Positions 1 through 10,646 of a stretch of DNA of 64,000 nt are shown in pieces. The DNA comes from Pontederia crassipes (lineage: Eukaryota > Streptophyta > Magnoliopsida > Commelinales > Pontederiaceae), in the NCBI GenBank assembly GCA_030549335.1, contig CM060197.1:16938501-17002500 (forward strand), in the 5' to 3' direction. Position numbers and translations under genes: made by a program. The first letter of the stretch is position 1. Every line of letters begins with the position of its first letter. The notes under the pieces were generated by a model that was not told the origin of the DNA, did not search any database, and saw only the letters and a program-made list of their open reading frames with translations.

Positions 1-148
1 ACTTATAGCTTTGAACCTTACTCTAAGACTTTAATCCCCAAGAGCTTTAACATTGATTGTAATGGTTCAACTTCGGTTTGAAATAGAGTTAAAGTTCCAA
101 AGACCTATCACCTCTTAAGACACCCAAAGGTTGTAATAAGTATCTATA
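1..148. repeat. Reference monomer, type A
   Basis: This is the first full monomer and shows the unit length: the next ACTTATAGC begins at 149. It belongs to type A, marked by 50A (CTTTAAC), 104C (AGACC) and 118A (TTAAGACA), with two extra tags, 31T (GACTTTAATC) and 63T (AATGG). The pair of extra tags recurs at 1629, 5181, 6809 and 11091 and so marks particular copies of the large HOR. The 63T tag turns a conserved CpG into TpG. Confidence 0.95.
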
Positions 149-156
149 ACTTATAG
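144..156. other. 13-bp dyad at the monomer junction (first example)
   Basis: CTATAA-C-TTATAG is a perfect inverted repeat with 6-bp arms and a 1-base centre. It covers positions 144-148 of one monomer and 1-8 of the next, so it recurs every 148 bp. Most monomers keep it. Some changes leave it intact, such as the centre changed to G (ATAAGTTATAG, near 31949, 35501, 38460, 40976 and 41716). Others break a pair: TATGACTTAT near 9324, 28394, 34166 and 34462, CTATTACTT near 59620, 61840 and 63320, ATTTATAAC in the right-hand 15-mer, and ATAATCTATAG near 44820. Short dyads are a reported feature of many centromeric DNAs; a role here is inference. Confidence 0.75.
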
Positions 157-3100
157 CTTTGAACCTTACTCTAAGACTCTAATCCCCAAGAGCTTTATCA
201 TTGATGGTAACGGTTCAACTTCGGTTTGAAATAGAGTTAAAGTTTCAAAGATCTATCACCTCTTAGGACACCCAAAGGTTGTAATAAGTTTCTATAACTT
301 ATAGCTTTGAGCCTTACTCTAAGACTCTAATCCCCAAGAGCTCTATCATTGATTGTAACGGTTCAACTTCGGTTTGAAATAGAGTTAATGTTCTTGAGAT
401 CTATCATCTCTTAGGACACCCAAAGTATGTAATAAGTATCTATAACTTATAGCTTTGAACCTTACTCTAAGACTCTAATCCCCAAGAGCTTTAACATTGA
501 TTGTAACGGTTCAACTTCGGTTTGAAATAGAGTTAAAGTTCCAAAGATCTATCACCTCTTAGGACACCCAAAGTATGTAATAGGTATCTATAACTTATAG
601 CTTTGAACCTTACTCTAAGACTCTAATCCCCAAGAGCTCTATCATTGATTGAAACGGTTCAACTTCGGTTTGAAATAGAGTTAATGTTTTTTAGATCTAT
701 CATCTCTTAGGACACCCAAAGTATGTAATAAGTATCTATAACTTATAGCTTTGAACCTTACTCTAAGACTCTAATCCCCAAGAGCTTTAACATTGATTGT
801 AACGGTTCAACTTCGGTTTGAAATAGAGTTAAAGTTCCAAAGATCTATCACCTCTTAGGACACCCAAAGGTTGTAATAAGTTTCTATAACTTATAGCTTT
901 GAACCTTACTCTAAGACTCTAATCCCCAAGAGCTTTATCATTGATTGTAACGGTTCAACTTCGGTTTGAAATAGAGTTAAAGTTCCAAAGATCTATCACC
1001 TCTTAGGACACCCAAAGGTTGTAATAAGTATCTATAACTTATAGCTTTGAACCTTACTCGAAGACTCTAATCCCCAAGAGCTTTATCATTGATTGTAACG
1101 GTTCAACTTCGGTTTGAAATAGAGTTAAAGTTTCAAAGATCTATCACCTCTTAGGACACCCAAAGGTTGTAATAAGTTTCTATAACTTATAGCTTTGAAC
1201 CTTACTCTAAGACTCTAATCCCCAAGAGCTTTATCATTGATTGTAACTGTTCAACTTCGGTTTGAAATAGAGTTAAAGTTCCAAAGATCTATCACCTCTT
1301 AGGACACCCAAAGGTTGTAATAAGTATCTATAACTTATAGCTTTGAACCTTACTCTAAGACTCTAATCCCCAAGAGCTTTATCATTGATTGTAACGGTTC
1401 AACTTCGGTTTGAAATAGAGTTAAAATTTCAAAGATCTATCACCTCTTAGGACACCCAAAGGTTGTAATAAGTTTCTATAACTTATAGCTTTGAACCTTA
1501 CTCTAAGACTCTAATCCCCAAGAGCTCTATCATTGATTGTAACGGTTCAACTTCGGTTTGAAATAGAGTTAATGTTCTTGAGATCTATCATCTCTTAGGA
1601 CACCCAAAGTATGTAATAAGTATCTATAACTTATAGCTTTGAACCTTACTCTAAGACTTTAATCCCCAAGAGCTTTAACATTGATTGTAATGGTTCAACT
1701 TCGGTTTGAAATAGAGTTAAAGTTCCAAAGACCTATCACCTCTTAAGACACCCAAAGGTTGTAATAAGTATCTATAACTTATAGCTTTGAACCTTACTCT
1801 AAGACTCTAATCCCCAAGAGCTTTATCATTGATGGTAACGGTTCAACTTCGGTTTGAAATAGAGTTAAAGTTTCAAAGATCTATCACCTCTTAGGACACC
1901 CAAAGGTTGTAATAAGTTTCTATAACTTATAGCTTTGAACCTTACTCTAAGACTCTAATCCCCAAGAGCTCTATCATTGATTGTAACGGTTCAACTTCGG
2001 TTTGAAATAGAGTTAATGTTCTTGAGATCTATCATCTCTTAGGACACCCAAAGTATGTAATAAGTATCTATAACTTATAGCTTTGAACCTTACTCTAAGA
2101 CTCTAATCCCCAAGAGCTTTAACATTGATTGTAACGGTTCAACTTCGGTTTGAAATAGAGTTAAAGTTCCAAAGATCTATCACCTCTTAGGACACCCAAA
2201 GTATGTAATAGGTATCTATAACTTATAGCTTTGAACCTTACTCTAAGACTCTAATCCCCAAGAGCTCTATCATTGATTGAAACGGTTCAACTTCGGTTTG
2301 AAATAGAGTTAATGTTCTTGAGATCTATCATCTCTTAGGACACCCAAAGTATGTAATAAGTATCTATAACTTATAGCTTTGAACCTTACTCTAAGACTCT
2401 AATCCCCAAGAGCTTTAACATTGATTGTAATGGTTCAACTTCGGTTTGAAATAGAGTTAAAGTTCCAAAGACCTATCACCTCTTAAGACACCCAAAGGTT
2501 GTAATAAGTATCTATAACTTATAGCTTTGAACCTTACTCTAAGACTCTAATCCCCAAGAGCTTTATCATTGATTGTAACGGTTCAACTTCGGTTTGAAAT
2601 AGAGTTAAAGTTCCAAAGATCTATCACCTCTTAGGACACCCAAAGGTTGTAATAAGTTTCTATAACTTATAGCTTTGAACCTTACTCTAAGACTCTAATC
2701 CCCAAGAGCTTCATCATTGATTGTAACGGTTCAACTTCGGTTTGAAATAGAGTTAAAGTTCCAAAGATCTATCACCTCTTAGGACACCCAAAGGTTGTAA
2801 TAAGTATCTATAACTTATAGCTTTGAACCTTACTCGAAGACTCTAATCCCCAAGAGCTTTATCATTGATTGTAACGGTTCAACTTCGGTTTGAAATAGAG
2901 TTAAAGTTTCAAAGATCTATCACCTCTTAGGACACCCAAAGGTTGTAATAAGTTTCTATAACTTATAGCTTTGAACCTTACTCTAAGACTCTAATCCCCA
3001 AGAGCTTTATCATTGATTGTAACGGTTCAACTTCGGTTTGAAATAGAGTTAAAGTTCCAAAGATCTATCACCTCTTAGGACACCCAAAGGTTGTAATAAG

Positions 3101-5180
3101 TATCTATAACTTATAGCTTTGAACCTTACTCTAAGACTCTAATCCCCAAGAGCTTTAACATTGATTGTAACGGTTCAACTACGGTTTGAAATAGAGTTAA
3201 AGTTCCAAAGACCTATCACCTCTTAAGACACCCAAAGGTTGTAATAAGTATCTATAACTTATAGCTTTGAACCTTACTCTAAGACTCTAATCCCCAAGAG
3301 CTTTATCATTGATGGTAACGGTTCAACTTCGGTTTGAAATAGAGTTAAAGTTTCAAAGATCTATCACCTCTTAGGACACCCAAAGGTTGTAATAAGTTTC
3401 TATAACTTATAGCTTTGAACCTTACTCTAAGACTCTAATCCCCAAGAGCTCTATCATTGATTGTAACGGTTCAACTTCGGTTTGAAATAGAGTTAATGTT
3501 TTTTAGATCTATCATCTCTTAGGACACCCAAAGTATGTAATAAGTATCTATAACTTATAGCTTTGAACCTTACTCTAAGACTCTAATCCCCAAGAGCTTT
3601 AACATTGATTGTAACGGTTCAACTTCGGTTTGAAATAGAGTTAAAGTTCCAAAGATCTATCACCTCTTAGGACACCCAAAGGTTGTAATAAGTTTCTATA
3701 ACTTATAGCTTTGAACCTTACTCTAAGACTCTAATCCCCAAGAGCTTTATCATTGATTGTAACGGTTCAACTTCGGTTTGAAATAGAGTTAAAGTTCCAA
3801 AGATCTATCACCTCTTAGGACACCCAAAGGTTGTAATAAGTATCTATAACTTATAGCTTTGAACCTTACTCGAAGACTCTAATCCCCAAGAGCTTTATCA
3901 TTGATTGTAACGGTTCAACTTCGGTTTGAAATAGAGTTAAAGTTTCAAAGATCTATCACCTCTTAGGACACCCAAAGGTTGTAATAAGTTTCTATAACTT
4001 ATAGCTTTGAACCTTACTCTAAGACTCTAATCCCCAAGAGCTTTATCATTGATTGTAACGGTTCAACTTCGGTTTGAAATAGAGTTAAAGTTCCAAAGAT
4101 CTATCACCTCTTAGGACACCCAAAGGTTGTAATAAGTATCTATAACTTATAGCTTTGAACCTTACTCTAAGACTCTAATCCCCAAGAGCTTTATCATTGA
4201 TTGTAACGGTTCAACTTCGGTTTGAAATAGAGTTAAAGTTTCAAAGATCTATCACCTCTTAGGACACCCAAAGGTTGTAATAAGTTTCTATAACTTATAG
4301 CTTTGAACCTTACTCTAAGACTCTAATCCCCAAGAGCTCTATCATTGATTGTAACGGTTCAACTTCGGTTTGAAATAGAGTTAATGTTCTTGAGATCTAT
4401 CATCTCTCAGGACACCCAAAGTATGTAATAAGTATCTATAACTTATAGCTTTGAACCTTACTCTAAGACTCTAATCCCCAAGAGCTTTAACATTGATTGT
4501 AACGGTTCAACTTCGGTTTGAAATAGAGTTAAAGTTCCAAAGATCTATCACCTCTTAGGACACCCAAAGTATGTAATAGGTATCTATAACTTATAGCTTT
4601 GAACCTTACTCTAAGACTCTAATCCCCAAGAGCTCTATCATTGATTGAAACGGTTCAACTTCGGTTTGAAATAGAGTTAATGTTCTTGAGATCTATCATC
4701 TCTTAGGACACCCAAAGTATGTAATAAGTATCTATAACTTATAGCTTTGAACCTTACTCTAAGACTCTAATCCCCAAGAGCTTTAACATTGATTGTAATG
4801 GTTCAACTTCGGTTTGAAATAGAGTTAAAGTTCCAAAGACCTATCACCTCTTAAGACACCCAAAGGTTGTAATAAGTATCTATAACTTATAGCTTTGAAC
4901 CTTACTCTAAGACTCTAATCCCCAAGAGCTTTAACATTGATTGTAACGGTTCAACTTCGGTTTGAAATAGAGTTAAAGTTTCAAAGATCTATCACCTCTT
5001 AGGACACCCAAAGGTTGTAATAAGTTTCTATAACTTATAGCTTTGAACCTTACTCTAAGACTCTAATCCCCAAGAGCTCTATCATTGATTGTAACGGTTC
5101 AACTTCGGTTTGAAATAGAGTTAATGTTCTTGAGATCTATCATCTCTTAGGACACCCAAAGTATGTAATAAGTATCTATA

Positions 5181-8100
5181 ACTTATAGCTTTGAACCTTA
5201 CTCTAAGACTTTAATCCCCAAGAGCTTTAACATTGATTGTAATGGTTCAACTTCGGTTTGAAATAGAGTTAAAGTTCCAAAGACCTATCACCTCTTAAGA
5301 CACCCAAAGGTTGTAATAAGTATCTATAACTTATAGCTTTGAACCTTACTCTAAGACTCTAATCCCCAAGAGCTTTATCATTGATGGTAACGGTTCAACT
5401 TCGGTTTGAAATAGAGTTAAAGTTTCAAAGATCTATCACCTCTTAGGACACCCAAAGGTTGTAATAAGTTTCTATAACTTATAGCTTTGAGCCTTACTCT
5501 AAGACTCTAATCCCCAAGAGCTCTATCATTGATTGTAACGGTTCAACTTCGGTTTGAAATAGAGTTAATGTTCTTGAGATCTATCATCTCTTAGGACACC
5601 CAAAGTATGTAATAAGTATCTATAACTTATAGCTTTGAACCTTACTCTAAGACTCTAATCCCCAAGAGCTTTAACATTGATTGTAACGGTTCAACTTCGG
5701 TTTGAAATAGAGTTAAAGTTCCAAAGATCTATCACCTCTTAGGACACCCAAAGTATGTAATAGGTATCTATAACTTATAGCTTTGAACCTTACTCTAAGA
5801 CTCTAATCCCCAAGAGCTCTATCATTGATTGAAACGGTTCAACTTCGGTTTGAAATAGAGTTAATGTTTTTTAGATCTATCATCTCTTAGGACACCCAAA
5901 GTATGTAATAAGTATCTATAACTTATAGCTTTGAACCTTACTCTAAGACTCTAATCCCCAAGAGCTTTAACATTGATTGTAACGGTTCAACTTCGGTTTG
6001 AAATAGAGTTAAAGTTCCAAAGATCTATCACCTCTTAGGACACCCAAAGGTTGTAATAAGTTTCTATAACTTATAGCTTTGAACCTTACTCTAAGACTCT
6101 AATCCCCAAGAGCTTTATCATTGATTGTAACGGTTCAACTTCGGTTTGAAATAGAGTTAAAGTTCCAAAGATCTATCACCTCTTAGGACACCCAAAGGTT
6201 GTAATAAGTATCTATAACTTATAGCTTTGAACCTTACTCGAAGACTCTAATCCCCAAGAGCTTTATCATTGATTGTAACGGTTCAACTTCGGTTTGAAAT
6301 AGAGTTAAAGTTTCAAAGATCTATCACCTCTTAGGACACCCAAAGGTTGTAATAAGTTTCTATAACTTATAGCTTTGAACCTTACTCTAAGACTCTAATC
6401 CCCAAGAGCTTTATCATTGATTGTAACTGTTCAACTTCGGTTTGAAATAGAGTTAAAGTTCCAAAGATCTATCACCTCTTAGGACACCCAAAGGTTGTAA
6501 TAAGTATCTATAACTTATAGCTTTGAACCTTACTCTAAGACTCTAATCCCCAAGAGCTTTATCATTGATTGTAACGGTTCAACTTCGGTTTGAAATAGAG
6601 TTAAAATTTCAAAGATCTATCACCTCTTAGGACACCCAAAGGTTGTAATAAGTTTCTATAACTTATAGCTTTGAACCTTACTCTAAGACTCTAATCCCCA
6701 AGAGCTCTATCATTGATTGTAACGGTTCAACTTCGGTTTGAAATAGAGTTAATGTTCTTGAGATCTATCATCTCTTAGGACACCCAAAGTATGTAATAAG
6801 TATCTATAACTTATAGCTTTGAACCTTACTCTAAGACTTTAATCCCCAAGAGCTTTAACATTGATTGTAATGGTTCAACTTCGGTTTGAAATAGAGTTAA
6901 AGTTCCAAAGACCTATCACCTCTTAAGACACCCAAAGGTTGTAATAAGTATCTATAACTTATAGCTTTGAACCTTACTCTAAGACTCTAATCCCCAAGAG
7001 CTTTATCATTGATGGTAACGGTTCAACTTCGGTTTGAAATAGAGTTAAAGTTTCAAAGATCTATCACCTCTTAGGACACCCAAAGGTTGTAATAAGTTTC
7101 TATAACTTATAGCTTTGAACCTTACTCTAAGACTCTAATCCCCAAGAGCTCTATCATTGATTGTAACGGTTCAACTTCGGTTTGAAATAGAGTTAATGTT
7201 CTTGAGATCTATCATCTCTTAGGACACCCAAAGTATGTAATAAGTATCTATAACTTATAGCTTTGAACCTTACTCTAAGACTCTAATCCCCAAGAGCTTT
7301 AACATTGATTGTAACGGTTCAACTTCGGTTTGAAATAGAGTTAAAGTTCCAAAGATCTATCACCTCTTAGGACACCCAAAGTATGTAATAGGTATCTATA
7401 ACTTATAGCTTTGAACCTTACTCTAAGACTCTAATCCCCAAGAGCTCTATCATTGATTGAAACGGTTCAACTTCGGTTTGAAATAGAGTTAATGTTCTTG
7501 AGATCTATCATCTCTTAGGACACCCAAAGTATGTAATAAGTATCTATAACTTATAGCTTTGAACCTTACTCTAAGACTCTAATCCCCAAGAGCTTTAACA
7601 TTGATTGTAATGGTTCAACTTCGGTTTGAAATAGAGTTAAAGTTCCAAAGACCTATCACCTCTTAAGACACCCAAAGGTTGTAATAAGTATCTATAACTT
7701 ATAGCTTTGAACCTTACTCTAAGACTCTAATCCCCAAGAGCTTTATCATTGATTGTAACGGTTCAACTTCGGTTTGAAATAGAGTTAAAGTTCCAAAGAT
7801 CTATCACCTCTTAGGACACCCAAAGGTTGTAATAAGTTTCTATAACTTATAGCTTTGAACCTTACTCTAAGACTCTAATCCCCAAGAGCTTCATCATTGA
7901 TTGTAACGGTTCAACTTCGGTTTGAAATAGAGTTAAAGTTCCAAAGATCTATCACCTCTTAGGACACCCAAAGGTTGTAATAAGTATCTATAACTTATAG
8001 CTTTGAACCTTACTCGAAGACTCTAATCCCCAAGAGCTTTATCATTGATTGTAACGGTTCAACTTCGGTTTGAAATAGAGTTAAAGTTTCAAAGATCTAT

Positions 8101-9620
8101 CACCTCTTAGGACACCCAAAGGTTGTAATAAGTTTCTATAACTTATAGCTTTGAACCTTACTCTAAGACTCTAATCCCCAAGAGCTTTATCATTGATTGT
8201 AACGGTTCAACTTCGGTTTGAAATAGAGTTAAAGTTCCAAAGATCTATCACCTCTTAGGACACCCAAAGGTTGTAATAAGTATCTATAACTTATAGCTTT
8301 GAACCTTACTCTAAGACTCTAATCCCCAAGAGCTTTAACATTGATTGTAACGGTTCAACTACGGTTTGAAATAGAGTTAAAGTTCCAAAGACCTATCACC
8401 TCTTAAGACACCCAAAGGTTGTAATAAGTATCTATAACTTATAGCTTTGAACCTTACTCTAAGACTCTAATCCCCAAGAGCTTTATCATTGATGGTAACG
8501 GTTCAACTTCGGTTTGAAATAGAGTTAAAGTTTCAAAGATCTGTCACCTCTTAGGACACCCAAAGGTTGTAATAAGTTTCTATAACTTATAGCTTTGAAC
8601 CTTACTCTAAGACTCTAATCCCCAAGAGCTCTATCATTGATTGTAACGGTTCAACTTCGGTTTGAAATAGAGTTAATGTTTTTTAGATCTATCATCTCTT
8701 AGGACACCCAAAGTATGTAATAAGTATCTATAACTTATAGCTTTGAACCTTACTCTAAGACTCTAATCCCCAAGAGCTTTAACATTGATTGTAACGGTTC
8801 AACTTCGGTTTGAAATAGAGTTAAAGTTCCAAAGATCTATCACCTCTTAGGACACCCAAAGGTTGTAATAAGTTTCTATAACTTATAGCTTTGAACCTTA
8901 CTCTAAGACTCTAATCCCCAAGAGCTTTATCATTGATTGTAACGGTTCAACTTCGGTTTGAAATAGAGTTAAAGTTCCAAAGATCTATCACCTCTTAGGA
9001 CACCCAAAGGTTGTAATAAGTATCTATAACTTATAGCTTTGAACCTTACTCGAAGACTCTAATCCCCAAGAGCTTTATCATTGATTGTAACGGTTCAACT
9101 TCGGTTTGAAATAGAGTTAAAGTTTCAAAGATCTATCACCTCTTAGGACACCCAAAGGTTGTAATAAGTTTCTATAACTTATAGCTTTGAACCTTACTCT
9201 AAGACTCTAATCCCCAAGAGCTTTATCATTGATTGTAACGGTTCAACTTCGGTTTGAAATAGAGTTAAAGTTCCAAAGATCTATCACCTCTTAGGACACC
9301 CAAAGGTTGTAATAAGTATCTATGACTTATAGCTTTGAACCTTACTCTAAGACTCTAATCCCCAAGAGCTTTATCATTGATTGTAACGGTTCAACTTCGG
9401 TTTGAAATAGAGTTAAAGTTTCAAAGATCTATCACCTCTTAGGACACCCAAAGGTTGTAATAAGTTTCTATAACTTATAGCTTTGAACCTTACTCTAAGA
9501 CTCTAATCCCCAAGAGCTCTATCATTGATTGTAACGGTTCAACTTCGGTTTGAAATAGAGTTAATGTTCTTGAGATCTATCATCTCTTAGGACACCCAAA
9601 GTATGTAATAAGTATCTATA
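5181..9620. repeat. Second copy of the large HOR (30 monomers shared with copy 1)
   Basis: Bases 5181-9620 align without gaps to 1-4440 at an offset of 5180. I noticed only three differences by eye: near 4408/9588 (CTCTCAG against CTCTTAG), near 3363/8543 (CTATCACC against CTGTCACC) and near 4144/9324 (TATAAC against TATGAC). That is about 99.9% identity, far higher than between neighbouring monomers. The match ends at 9620/4440, where copy 1 continues with a type D monomer and this copy with the tail at 9621. Confidence 0.92.
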
Positions 9621-10646
9621 ACTTATAGCTTTGAACCTTACTCTAAGACTCTAATCCCCAAGAGCTTTAACATTGATTGTAACGGTTCAACTTCGGTTTG
9701 AAATAGAGTTAAAGTTCCAAAGACCTATCACCACTTAAGACACCCAAAGGTTGTAATAAGTATCTATTTTGAACCTTACTCTAAGACTCTAATCCCCAAG
9801 AGCTTTATCATTGATGGTAACGGTTCAACTTCGGTTTGAAATAGAGTTAAAGTTTCAAAGATCTATCACCTCTTAGGACACCCAAAGGTTGTAATAAGTT
9901 TCTATAACTTATAGCTTTGAACCTTACTCTAAGACTCTAATCCCCAAGAGCTCTATCATTGATTGTAACGGTTCAACTTCGGTTTGAAATAGAGTTAATG
10001 TTCTTGAGATCTATCATCTCTTAGGACACCCAAAGTATGTAATAAGTATCTATAACTTATAACTTTGAACCTTACTCTAAGACTCTAATCCCCAAGAGCT
10101 TTAACATTGATTGTAACGGTTCAACTTCGGTTTGAAATAGAGTTAAAGTTCCAAAGATCTATCACCTCTTAGGACACCCAAAGTATGTAATAGGTATCTA
10201 TAACTTATAGCTTTGAACCTTACTCGAAGACTCTAATCCCCAAGAGCTCTATCATTGATTGAAACGGTTCAACTTCGGTTTGAAATAGAGTTAATGTTCT
10301 TGAGATCTATCATCTCTTAGGACACCCAAAGTATGTAATAAGTATCTATAACTTATAGCTTTCAACCTTACTCTAAGACTCTAATCCCCAAGAGCTTTAA
10401 CATTGATTGTAACGGTTCAACTTCGGTTTGAAATAGAGTTAAAGTTCCAAAGACCTATCACCTCTTAAGACACCCAAAGGTTGTAATAAGTATCTATAAC
10501 TTATAGCTTTGAACCTTACTCTAAGACTCTAATCCCCAAGAGCTTTATCATTGATTGTAACGGTTCAACTTCGGTTTGAAATAGAGTTAAAGTTCCAAAG
10601 ATCTATCACCTCTTAGGACACCCAAAGGTTGTAATAAGTTTCTATA
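9621..10646. repeat. HOR tail of seven monomers, with a shortened junction
   Basis: Seven monomers in the order A-B-C-D-E-A-plain replace the tail seen in copy 1. The first is a type A monomer with CCACTTAAGA; its junction with the next lacks 10 bp, so the pair is 286 bp instead of 296. Other tags are ATAACTTTG at about 10060, the H marker CTCGAAG on the E-type monomer at 10203, and TTTCAACC at 10361. The same tail with the same tags recurs 4282 bp later at 13903-14928. Confidence 0.9.
9762..9772. other. 10-bp deletion across a monomer junction
   Basis: The sequence reads TATCTATTTTGAACC where the consensus reads TATCTAT, then AACTTATAGC, then TTTGAACC. The ten missing bases take out the right arm of the 13-bp junction dyad. 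The same deletion recurs at about 14050 in the next HOR copy, so one event was multiplied by amplification of the 4282-bp unit. Confidence 0.93.

Larger units (their letters stand above)
1..5180. repeat. 35-monomer higher-order repeat, copy 1 (5180 bp)
   Basis: Monomers 1-35 form a unit whose order of variants restarts at 5181. Diagnostic rare variants recur exactly 5180 bp later: GAGCC at about 310 and 5490, AACTG at about 1249 and 6429, AAAATTTC at about 1423 and 6603, CTACGG at about 3181 and 8361. Inside the unit a five-type run A-B-C-D-E (740 bp) occurs at 1 and 1629, where D is 50A with 130T, 131A and 139G, and E is a type C relative with 60A. The A-B-C start recurs at 3109. The unit therefore seems built from earlier units of about 5 and 11 monomers. 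Confidence 0.93.
6365..10646. repeat. 29-monomer HOR, first copy (4282 bp)
   Basis: This unit starts at the monomer carrying AACTG (6365) and runs through the 10-bp-deleted junction to 10646. Its length, 28 x 148 plus 138, gives an offset of 4282 that is not a multiple of 148 and so is an unambiguous period. The next copy is 10647-14928. It overlaps the end of the 35-monomer copy 2, because the array changed its repeat period inside that copy. Confidence 0.9.

Noticed and set aside
70-90. CENP-B box-like TTCG motif in the core
   Set aside because: TTCGGTTTGAAATAG lacks the A at the required place and the CGGG end of the mammalian box. The reverse-strand TTCG in CTCGAAG monomers also lacks CGGG.
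144-156. TATA-like promoter at the monomer junction
   Set aside because: TATAACTTATAG and the AGTTTATATA variants look TATA-like only because the region is AT-rich and palindromic. No initiator, transcript end or gene follows. Satellite transcription is possible but is not shown by the sequence.
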